Assembly (NCBI GenBank): GCA_037976565.1
Contig: CP137671.1
Coordinates: 15,764,556-15,828,555, forward strand
DNA length: 64,000 bases
Source of the DNA: Mesocentrotus franciscanus
Lineage: Eukaryota > Echinodermata > Echinoidea > Camarodonta > Strongylocentrotidae
Reading direction: 5' to 3'
Shown: one piece after another, positions 23,119 to 35,700 of the stretch
How positions within the stretch are numbered: position 1 is the stretch's first letter
How the letters are laid out: every line of letters starts with the position of its first letter
Position numbers and translations under genes: made by a program
Notes under the pieces: model-generated
Seen by the model: the letters and a program-made list of their open reading frames with translations, nothing else
The model's database searches: none
Told to the model about the DNA's origin: nothing

Positions 23119-26100
23119 CTTTAAGACAGAAGATGGGAGAAGGAAGGAGATAAAAAGAAAAGGATGAGGCCATAATACATATGGAACAAAAACACCTTAA
23201 ATGTAATTTCTCTCAAGAGTCTATTGTGATAATGCTATCAAAACTTACTACATGTGATTAATCTCAAGAGTCTCTTGTGATAATGATATCAAAACTTACT
23301 ACATGTGATTACTCTCAAGAGTCTATTGTAAAATGATACCAAAGCTCTGATTTGTGCGCGTACATCACATCAGTAAGCACTTAAGGTCATTTGGAAATCA
23401 ATACACAGAAGTTGGCTTAAAGGTACTATATCCCATTTGCAGGCCAAAAAAATGAAAAGGTTAAATTCCAACAGGATTTGATGGACAATACTAATTTAGA
23501 ACTTTCCTAAAAAAGGGGGGGGGGGGCTTGAAAATGTCTTTAAGTGGGAAAATAACGACTATTAGTTGTCGAATCGACTTAGGAGCTATAGAGTCAGAAA
23601 GTAATAGTCTGATTTTTCAGACCATTGTACCGATTGGTCGTACGTTCTATGCTGCGCAAAGATTCAATCAGTTTAATTTTGGCCATTACAAGAAGTGGGT
23701 TATTGATCATCTAGCATATAGGTATTGGTGTGTAATGCAAGGTTCTGGAATCATCAAAATAATAAGAAATTTGGCCCAGTCTTGGTAAAAGTAACATGCA
23801 CTGTACACAGGAAGATGTGGGACTTCACAAATATGTGGCAAAAAAATGTGGTCCTCATTTTTAAGCTGTTACATGTCATATTTAGAATATGAAGGCATTT
23901 GAAGAGCCATGCTTTTCATGGATCATTTTTTCTCTGATGTTCTTCCACACTTGCATAATAACAATGAAAACACTCACAATTTATTGTTCACCTCTCCCCA
24001 GAACTCGATCTTCACGATCTCTTTAAAGCTCTGGCAATCATTATCAGAGCGCATTAAATTTCAAGTACATGTAATACATCCTGTAATAAATTGCTTATAC
24101 ATTGATTGTAGAGCAGAATAATATAACAGGTACACTAAAAGATCATCAGGAATATCCATGATGATGAATATATCTCTAATGATGGAATTCTGTTACCATA
24201 GATATTCATCATCATCATAGCTTATAAAACACAGTAGATAAAAGGATAGAATCTGTCATGGGCACTTATTCACCAAATGTTTTTATCATAACCAGAATGT
24301 TTAGCTTAGTAATTAGTATCTTATAGTTCTGATAAGTAGATTTACATGTGAAAAAATAGGCTGTGCCATGAGTTTGTCAAATCCAATGGGTGTTTTTCTG
24401 TTACTTTGAATTTGCCCTTTACAACACCAAAATGGACAGCTTGGAAGAAAGTACAAAAAGGCGGATCAAGAAATTGAAATCTCGTATGACCTTTATGGTT
24501 GGCCACACTCCCCTCCAGGCTATGGTCAATAACTACCCGGCACTTTGATATTGATATTGAAGTAAAATATTTTATTTCCTCCTGATAAATGGGAGCAGAT
24601 AAGGAATAAGGCAAGTTGAGGATTTACATGGACATATTTTTCTGGCGGGTGCCAGAAGGATGTCAATGGCTATACTTCCAGATAAAGTTAATGCCCTTCT
24701 GGCACTAAACTGCCTAGTTTGTGGAACATGTTGAAACTTTGTGTCTTCCAGAGTCTTGACAAAGTCCCAAGATCATATTGGGATATACTTTGGGAGCAAG
24801 AAGGGCATTGACAAATACACTTCTAGATAGAGTCAATGTCCTCCTGTCTCTAAACTGACTAATCTCCAGGGGGGTGTTTCACAAAGACTAAGATCGACTT
24901 TAAGTTGGACTTAAATATGGCAGACCGTTCATGCCACTGTTTACTCTCACCGTTTACTGGCATTTGTCTCTCAAGGGACGTACAAATCATGGTCACAAAT
25001 CTAAAGAACTTACATTTTTTGATAATATTTTCTAAAGATCATAATTTAGAGACCAATGTTGAGAGCAACCAGTGGCATGAATGGCCAGCCATAGTTAAGT
25101 CCAACTTAAAGTCGATCTTATTCTTTGTGAAACACCCCCTGGGCATGTTGAATCTTTGTCTCTTCCTCAATATCACCTTGGGCTTTAACAGTACTGAAAG
25201 GTTACCCTTGACAGGTAATGGTGAAAGTACACTGTTTTCTGTAGTAAATATCTTGTTGTAGGTTCTACCCAAATACTGACTTGTAGTCCTGTACACAAGT
25301 ACACTGTACATGTTACAAATGTTTTTTGACCAAGGTAAAACTTTGCTTTTCAATCAATGCCTTTTCATCTCTTCAACTGGTTTACCAACTTTACCATCTA
25401 TCATACAAAAATAAGAATACGCTAGTGCTGTTATCAAATTAGGATTTCTTTGTTCAAAAGACAGGTCAAATTTGTGACAGATATCAACATTTGTCTACGG
25501 GACATGGTTAGTAAATTCCAGCTGCAGGATCCTACTGCAGCAAAAATTGGCAATGAAATGAAGCAAAACATTGATCTACAAACACAGTAACAGTTAGAGA
25601 AAGAAGCGAATTACAAAAATAACAATCACTTTATAATCCGGAATTTGGAGTTTGGACAAACGATCACTTCATTCCATTGGATATCTAATGTGGGATTTAC
25701 ATAATAATAATAATAATAATATTCCACGTTTATATAGCGCTTAATACATCGATGATGTCTCTAAGTGCTTTACATATATAATTACCCCAGTCATCGGATT
25801 CAATTTCACCCGCACACAATGTGTGCACATTCTCCACTCCCTTGGGAGTGTTCCAGCCAGGCACCATTTTTACACACGCTCACAATGCTGAGCATACTAC
25901 ATTAATGTTCGCATCTTACCGGGTACCCATTTAGCACCTGGGTGGAGAGTGGAAAGTGTAGATTAACGTTTTGGCATAGGACGTTAGTGTCGGGCTGGGG
26001 ATTGAACCCTGTACCTTGTGATCTACATACAGTCTGGTGACTTATCCACTAGACGACAACACCTCTACATGTACATGTACAGCTGTATGTGTGGATGTTA

Positions 26101-26713
26101 TCATAATTATTATGTCACCAATAATAATAATAATTAATAATAAACCATTCTTGTACGTATAGTGCACAACACAATAGCTAAGTATGCCTCTATGCGCTTG
26201 GGGAAGAAAAAGAATATTAGAATCGTTGTCAACATGTTGTTTTCCTGCTAAAAAATAGTGATTCACAACAAGATTGTTGACAAAAGGCTTGTTGATAAAT
26301 ATTTGTTATGATGACTTGCCTGGCAATTTAATTTTGCCAGTCTGAGAACCCATGATGTCTTGTAATCTGCTATTTCTTGCATTACATACACACTGTTCTG
26401 AATGTATGCAATACGCAAGGTTCTTGCTTCATTTCTTGGATTACCGTAACTCCTACCAATTAAGCAGCTGCAAGATGGAATACTCGTTACCAAGGCAACC
26501 GACTTTATAACCACCATCTTAAACGTGAGGTTTGATCAGACTCGCATGCAGTTGGTGTGCTGTCTGCATGCACATGTATTACATTATCACTACCAACCTT
26601 TTTTTTTTTCTTCTGGGGAGTGAGATGCATGTAATACTGCAGGTATCATTAGCATCAGTCCTCCTGCATCCCTTATCAAAAGCTGATTGTCAAAATTATG
26701 GTAATAATTTAAT

Positions 26714-26747
<34 letters not shown>

Positions 26748-29700
26748 TTATTAATCATCAAGACGAAGCAAAGGGTAGTTCATTCTACATGTTAATGTAC
26801 TACATGAGTGTAATATGAGACTTTAATATGAGTTTAATATCAATATTAACTCTGTCTGTGAACGTACAACTGTACGTACATTGTATGTGTGAATGTGCAT
26901 GTACATACATGTATGTATGTTTTAACTCATCTATTAAAATATATGAGTTTACACCCTTCTGGATAATAATAATAATAATAACAATTATATATGTCTTGTT
27001 TACCCAGGGTAGCCTCATCAGCATTAATATTGTTTTAATACTGTATTAATACTGAGGACCCTGCAATCATATTATTACCCCGACTTTAGCCGAGCTACCG
27101 TGAGAAGGCGCTCAAGCAGTCAAGAAATTTCTTCCTACTGGGTACCCATTAACTTCATCTGGGTGGAGAGTGGCAAAAGTACATTGATATCTTGCCAAAG
27201 GACATTAGTGCTGCGGCTGGACCATATCAGCGTGTTTCCACAGAAAAAAAGTGGAACACGGATTATCTTTTCTGGAATTGAAATACCGTGTTGCAGTTAA
27301 ACCAATCTGTTTCCACAGAGCGCAGCATTCCGATTAGCCCCGATTCCGTGTTCCAAGTCAGGCAAATACTGTGTCAATCGGAAGTCAAGATTCAACCTTT
27401 GACCTCTATCGTGGATCCAGATCTACACAGGATTCCACCCCGACATAACAAACAGCGAAACACATCACAATGTATTCTTCAATACGTGCAACACTGGACT
27501 GTGACCCCTACTTCCGCCAGACACGGTTTACGGTGTGTTTCCACAGCGATTTCACACGGATCGACACGGCAATAACCACCTCCCAGAGGTGGTTATGATA
27601 ATCCGTATCTCGGTCGACACGGGTCGCCAATAAACCGTGTTGCTTGTGTTTCCACAGGACCGTGTAAATTTTTTCTGTGGAAACACGCTGAAAGATACAC
27701 AATCTAGTAACGTATCCACTAGACCACGACACCTTTACATTTATATGAGAGTGTAACATATACATGTACAGTCAAACCTGTCTATAGCGACCGCCCAAGG
27801 GAAACACAAAAAGTGGTCCTTGTACACTGTAGACAGGTGGTCTTTGTAGACAGGTTCCTTCAGTACATGTTTCAATTAGAAACCATTTTCAAGGGAAACA
27901 AAAAATGTGGTCTTTGTAGACAGGTGGTCTTTGTAGACAGGTGGTCACTAAAGCAGGTTTGACTGTATATGAGTTATCGGTATCAACTCTGTATGTGAAC
28001 ATGTACATGTGCATGTATACATTGTACAGATTAACCCATGTACATGTATCATGAGTTACATGTACAGGTATGTAATACCCTTCTGGTTCTTAACAGGTGA
28101 TATGGGGATTCAGAATTAAAATCTCATGCAATGAAATCATGAAATTATTAATATATATATATATACAGGGTATATATATATCAGAAAATATAAAATGCTG
28201 TTTCGCAAGTGAGTGTGTAGCATTTGGCCGAGGCTGATGCAGAAGAAACAGAATTCTGTAAATATTCTTTTAATGAAATGCACATTTCATAGTCTTATAC
28301 ACATAAATTATATAAAATGATTAAAATCCCTTTAAATTTGATGACAAATGGAAAAGCATGACTGCATGAACACCATTTTTAGCGAGCCTCAAAATGTACC
28401 TACAGTGTACATTGTATCTGCCCATGTAGACATGTACTGTAAATAATTATAAGTAAAATGGATGTTTATCACTTTTTTTAAAGTTTGTAAATGAAAAGTA
28501 ATTTAATTTCTGTTTGGCTTTTGACATTTGGGTACTCTCTCGTCTCTACACGTAAACAGTCAGATTGTTAATAATGAAAGACAAAAATTAGTCATATCAT
28601 TCAAATTTACAGTTGTACGGAACACCAATAACTTAATCAAGTGACAAAGAGAAACTGTAATTAAATATTGTATTCAAGGACTTTTAACCACAAAGCAAAC
28701 ATGTACACTTGGTATAAATTGGTGAAAAATTTAATTCCCATGACATTTCAATGATGAAATCATTAGATTAATCAAGCAAATCATCTACCTTTGCAGATAT
28801 GTGTATATATTTTTGTGCTGTAATAAACAGGCAAGGGCCTTTGATGTAATGATCTATTTGGTGATGCATCTGCCGCTCAGAAAAGTGGAGCCGTACTTTG
28901 TCCTTGGCCAGCATGTTGTCAATAAAGACAAATCAATTCTGCGGCCCATGACGACTCGAAAAAGTGATGGAACTAATATCCAGGCACAGGCATCCAATTC
29001 TGATCCTTTTCTCTGATATTGCAATTTTGGTGGGGAATCTATGAACAGGAAATTAGATAACGTGGCGTTGTTTCGAGTTTAGTTCATGCTTATTGGATTT
29101 GAGAGTGACAAATGATTACCACTGGCAGAACTCTAGATTTCAATAAAACTGATCGCTATCTTCCTTTACATACTGTACATGTACGACTGATGTAAAGTTT
29201 AAAGGGGAAGTCCACTCTGATATTAAGTTGGTATCAATAGAATCCAAAAAAATTAGAAAAACGGGTCATCAAATGTTTATGCAAAATCCTATAAAATATA
29301 AGAAAGTTATGAATTTTTAAAGTTGTGATCAATCAAATACAAATTTGCAACTCTGTGACATATACTGTATATCTTGCGAGGTCCCCTCCCACTCGCTCTG
29401 TACTAAAAGAGTTCAGAAAGTTATATTTTACATCAAGAAAATGTTCAATCATCCATGCACCCTAAATAAAATTATTACATTACCTTGGCAATTACTAACA
29501 CAAGGGCTTTCGCTCTCACCAGGTCCCCATTTCTCTCCTGTGTAAGGAGTGGTGAATGTAGATTAATGCCTTGCCAAAAGACATTAGTGGCGTGTCAGGG
29601 ATTGAACCCACAACCTTGGCATTTCAGGTCAAGTACTTAAACCACTGGACTAGGACACCTCTAATATACCAAAACTGTAAACTGGATGATATTGCCTGTA

Positions 29701-32700
29701 CATGTACATGTAGTTTCGGGACTGTCATGAAGTATGTCTAAAGTGAAAACAGCATCGTGTAAAATAGTCCGAAAACCAGGTGTTCATTTGGGCATGCTTT
29801 TCCTGAGTGACATAATGGAAATCCATACAAAAAACAAAAAAACAATAAAAGCAACAAAAAAAAAGAGAAAGGAATATTACCCTTTTTATCAGCCCAACCT
29901 AAACTCGGTCAAAAATATTCTGCAATTTCAAATTTCTGCATTTATATAGTACCGGTACATGTATCTCTTGTTTGAGTGTACAGTGTAAATGTCCTGTGAT
30001 AATTTCATTTGGTATCAATACAAAAAAGTATTTAAAAATCCTGTTTATATTCCCCTTTCTTTCAAGCAGTCCGAGACAGATTTATGCTTTATTATTTTAC
30101 TCAAAACAGATAAAATACGAAATACCAGGAAGATGCATTGCCAGCCATCTGTACAGTCCATGATATACATAATACACTTCCTGCATCCTGAAAATGTGTT
30201 AAAAACTACCAGCAGAATCGTGTGGTTCACTTTCAGCAACTAGTAGAATTTATCTTCAAGGAAATGACCTTGGGAATTCATATCGCATGTATTTTATACA
30301 TGTACATGTATGCTGCATATTGACAAGTTTAGTACCTGTAGCCAACTTGCTACCAATATTTCAAGATAAAGTAGATACATGTATTGTACATGTATGACAA
30401 GAGTGTATACAGGTGTTTGAATATTTTCTGTCTATTGTTTGCCCCCCTCTCTCTCTCTCTCTTCTATCTCTATCACTCTGTATCCAAAAGTTGTACACAT
30501 TTAGGGTCCAATATTTATATTTTTGGACAAGACTGTAATACGGTACACTCACCAGTGACAAATATTACTCCATGGCCAAATTCAAATAAACTGGATTACA
30601 TGTACAGATACATCGACACCCAATACTTAACACAATGCTAATCCTAACTCTAGTCTACACCTAACCAAACACCAATATGCACATGTATCCTAACCATGTG
30701 CGTATAACACCAAACCCTACTCCTAACTCTAAACCTTTAACCTAAAGCCCAATCATAGTGTAATGAACGCTGTACATCCTTTGAATTTAATAAAAAGGAA
30801 GCCTGGGCCAAAAGGTGTGAGAACAAAGGTCAGATCACTTTATTCAGCAGCAGTATTATAAGAAAGAAAGAAAAATCACTCTTTATTTCAATTAAATAAT
30901 GCAGACCCTCCGTGTTCTACTTCTCCATATTTCTGTAATACATACATGTAATCTCATCTGTGTTGTCATATTTGAGTAAAGATGTCCATGAAAATTGATA
31001 TGGTTCCAAGCTGTGCACGTACATGTACATGTAGGTGAAACGATATCCCATGAATTGTCATGGAAACGAGCGCTTAATTTCACTGAGTGGAGAGATAAGT
31101 GCTGATGAGTTTATAGATGGTCCCTTAACATCAGATCACACTCAACAGACTAATTCCCACTTGTTTTCAGTCCAGTGTGTCAGCGGGTGTAATAAAGGTG
31201 CATGTACAGTGTAATTAGAGGAGGAGGTGGTGTGGTCCAATATTGGATCGTCTGTCTGACTCTCATGACTTTCGTCAGGCACGTCAGGCACGTGGGTTCG
31301 AGTCGAGCTGAGCTGACAAAAATGCAAAACTGATTGTCGCAGCGTTGTGTGTAAGCCCCCCACTCCCTTCTTTTCTCGATGCAGGCTGAGGCTCAGGTTC
31401 AGGGGAAAACGCTCAGTTCCTCGAACAGAGAAGGCCCTGTGTGTAGGAGAGGCACACCCTATGCACATTAAAGGTACTACATGTATGTCTCATTTGCACG
31501 CCCAAAAAATGAAAAGGTTAAATTCCAACGGCATTTGAAAGATGATACTAATTTAGAACTTCCCAAGAAAAAAGGGGGCTTGAAAATGTCTTAAAGTGGG
31601 AAAATAACGACTATTAGTTGTCGAATCGACTTTAGTGCTACGTGCTAATAGTCTGATTTCAGACCATTGTACCGAATGGTCGTACGTTTTGTGCTGCGCA
31701 AAGATTCAATCAGTTTAATTTTGGCCATTACAAGAAGTGGGTTATTGATATAGACAAATGCTCACATACCCTTTACAGCTCATTTTATGTAGTGTATGTT
31801 ATTACCAAAGAAGAAAAAAGGCCAGTCAGTCACTCAATAGTGTCTGACAGTGAAGTCTAGCAAGTAAACAGGTTTCCTTGCATAATTTGAATATTAGGAC
31901 ACTGCTAACGTTTTAATTTCACAGATAGGACATACATGACGTACAGTATTCATAATTCCTGCAAAGTTCTACAGAATTTGATGGTGGCTGCAAAAGGGAC
32001 ATAGTATCTTTAATACCCTACACTTCTCGCAAAGAGTAGGGCATAAACCTGGCGTTTAGTGTGCCCGCATACACAACTGGTAATCTTCTCATACAGATCT
32101 TTGGGATAGGCTGCACTGCCCTTTGAATACTAACAGAGGAAGAAGAAGAAATTCTGTCGTAGAAGAAGAAATTCTGTCGTAGCAGAAGTTACTACCGGTT
32201 TATTTACAGGAAACCCAGTCATATATGTAAATGTACCGTACACCACTTCTTATTAGATTGTGAAAAATATGTCTTTAGCCATAGCTTCACTTGCCTTCGC
32301 ATAAAGTTCTTGTTTCTTCAGTTACTCTTTTGGGCAACTCTTAAAGCCCCACTGCACTACTTCTAGCTACTTGCTCCCTCTATATAGAAAACAATGCCTA
32401 AGCGGTGCCTGTTGGTCCCCATGATCCTCTTTTTCTTATGTTAATTGAGAGCTGAGTTGATGAGATAACCACCTGTCAGTGACCACGCTGGAAGCTCTAA
32501 TTCCTCCTGGCCAAACTAGTGCAGACAGGCTTTAATATTGGTATCTGGAGTCAGAGCAAAATTCTCTTACAAGAATTTTCTAGCATAAAGCTGTCAACGG
32601 TGGGGAATAAAATAATGAAATGAGAAGGGTATATTGTGATCTACATGTAGCTTTGGAAAGCTTTAAAAAAGAGCTCTGGTAAACTGAAAATTTGTTTAAA

Positions 32701-35700
32701 AAATCAATAAAAAGTATTAAATGACAGGAAATCTTAATTTTTTAAAACAACAAAATGAAGAAAAAAAAAGGGAGATCCAATTAACAAAATGCACACATTA
32801 TTTGGTACTGGTCTACAGTACCAAATACATTGTATACATGTATGACCCTTGTACATGTACATACATGTACAGTACATGTTCTTCCTCAACACCATTTCCG
32901 TGATAAATTAAATCGAACCTAGCATGTACGCCCCTCTATATAAATGTATTCAGTTGGCTTTTTTGTTCCCTGTGTCTGCCACTGAGATGGGAACTTCAGG
33001 AATGCTGAACATTGAACAACAACAAAAAAATTGTTCTGCATGATAAAATACATTGAAAATCTATTAAATCAGTCTTTGTTATGGTCTTTGAGGCGGAAAG
33101 TACTCTAAGCTAGGTTTCCCCACAGAAGCCACAGCCCACAGAATTATCATTTTAATAGAAATCACTTGGCAATGGGGACTTAATGGGAATACCGGTAGCT
33201 GTCCAGAGGGAGGTGAAATACTATAACGGAGTGTGTCTCAAAATGTGTAGATAATAGAATCATGCGCATGTATGTATGCTAAAATCAAGCAAAAACCTTA
33301 TCAGTCAAGCACCAAGGCTTGCCTGAAATTTGTCCACATACATGTACAGGCCTGTATATAATGTTCCCAAGGTTATATCAGACTTAAAGATAAAGTTGAG
33401 TTCTGCATGGTCATGCGATTGCATTGTGAAAGAAAAGTTGTGTAATCGATCGGAAAAGGTTGATCATCAAGCATATAATGTACATGTACATGTAAGTATT
33501 GGTGTGTACTGCAAGGTTTTGGAATCATCAAAATGATAAGAAATTTGGCCCAGTCTTGGTAAAGTTACAAGCACTGTACCCAGAAAGAAGTACATGTATA
33601 TGGGACTACACGAACATGTGGCATAAAAATCCGTCCCGATTTTTATGATGCTACATCATACATGTACATGCCATATTAATTTAGAATATTATTTGAAGAG
33701 CCATGCTTTTCAGGGAACATTTTTTCTCTGATGTTCTTCCACACTTGCAATGATACAATGATAACGCTTACAAATTATATTTCACCTCTTCCCAGAACTC
33801 AACCTTCTCTATAAACTCTCAGTCTCATACTCCATGCACAGCTCAAGTGTATATAGGGATATCCTTCAGTTATGTTTGAGCAAGCTTCACAATAATGCAG
33901 GCCAATGAGAGTTGGGGAATTGCTATACATCATGATGAAACCCATTTCAATCAAAAGGCTCTTTTGTTAAGTCTAATCTGTACACTCATATTACCAAATA
34001 CCAATAGGGACTTTTCGATTTGCACGTTCACTAGTGGACTGCTACGTATGCGGTCATTTTTTAAGCAGGGTTGACGAGGCACGCTGATGCGCACTGCTCT
34101 CAAGTGTAAAAAATGACCGCATACATGTACGTCGCAGTCCACTATAGTGAACGTCCAAATCGAAAAGTCCCTAATGTCTCAATCATATTACAAGGAAGGC
34201 ATTATGAAGACCCTTTTTTAATGTCTAAATAATAAAACTTTGTTTTTCTTCTAGAGTAGTGAGAAATGGGTAAGATCCCAACAAAAACAAAACAATCCTA
34301 ACATGTATTACTGGGCACGTCCAATGTTCACGTATTTGGTCATTTGGTGTCCCATACATACATGTATATGTACCTGACCTAATGTAGAAGTGTGGAGTTC
34401 TGAAAGGGAAATCCTAACTTGATGGCAAACTACTCTAGAGGAAAGTGAGAAAGATCAGAAAGGTACATGTAGACTGGTGAAAGTTTAAATGAAATCGGTA
34501 AAAAAAATTAGAAAGTATTGAATTGCTGAAAGTTACAGTATAATCACTAAGGTATAGGATCTTCAAATTGGCTGAATCGGTAATGTCTCTGTGATGTAGT
34601 GGCGGACAACTTTCCCATTTGTTCCAAACACACAAAATTACAAAAATTAAATTTTTCAAAAATGTATGACTCAGGAGGGTCTTTTCTCTTGAGAGGGCCT
34701 ATATATGCTATCCAGGATATATTTTGAATAGTGCCCTAAGGGAGAAGGCACTTAGAAGAAACACAGAAATTAATATTTTTTTAACACAAATAATGGACTA
34801 GTTATCCGCGACTACGTCACAATCCACTGACCAAACTGCCAATTTGAGATTCGCATAGACTTAGTGATCTCATAATCAAAACATTCATCACTCTCTTAAT
34901 ACGGGTCTGATTTTAATATTCCAATACTTTAATACGCTACACTGTTAATCTTATTTTTCTGCTTTCATACAAATAAACTTCTTTACAAGGGTTCGATTAC
35001 CCTTCAACATAAATCAACATCAAATATGTTGTTTCACTTGACATTTGGTTTGTTCCATGCTCTAGAACGGCTAAGAGAAAAGGCCCAGGTCATGTTTTAT
35101 TATAAGCAATGCAGGGCTAATACCTCGCACAATTTTCACATAAATCAATATCAAATATAAATTGTTTTACTTCAAATTTGGTTTGATCCATGCTCTAGAA
35201 GGGCTAAACAAAATTACAATCTACCAAAATATCAGATATTGTTGGTAAAAGAAAGAACGAAATAGCTCTGACTTTAGCCCTAAAGACAAAGTACTCCTAA
35301 GGCACTTACCAAAGATTGTAAACTTGGATATGCCCCCACCTCCAGAATGTCCATCACCGCCAGTTGGAGAGACAACATTGGCGCTTGGGGTATTCCCCGT
35401 ACTTACGGGCGTGGGGGCCAACAGTGACTGCACGTTCTCCCAGCTGCCGTTGTTTGGGGAGGGATTTATGCCCAAGATGTGGCACATGAGGGCGTACACG
35501 TTGGTGCTGCTGAACGGTTCTGCAACATAGCCCTTCTTGAATGCGGGTCCATGGGCGATGAAGAACGGGTGCATCGACATGAGGTCATTGTTGTAACCGT
35601 GGGTGCCAAGGTGTGCTGTGGTAAAAAAATAAAAGGAGGTTGTGCAATGGCTGAACTTTGAAAGTCGTAACTCGTATTTTATATGTGTTTATTAATATAC

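Noticed and set aside
24905..25353. Overlapping frames over 100 residues on both strands
   Set aside because: They lie across a palindromic MITE, which produces mirrored open frames.
26263..26517. Minus-strand 84-residue frame starting MVVIKSVALVT, with a possible GC-AG donor (CAGGCAAGT) inside
   Set aside because: No recognisable domain and no partner exon could be found; it may be a chance frame in the ENPP intron.
30630..30750. Telomeric repeat
   Set aside because: Only degenerate CTAACC-like motifs, not a regular array.
31142..31468. Minus-strand 108-residue frame
   Set aside because: Low-complexity Ser/Thr/His composition, no domain, and it ends next to a MITE; no splice-consistent neighbours.
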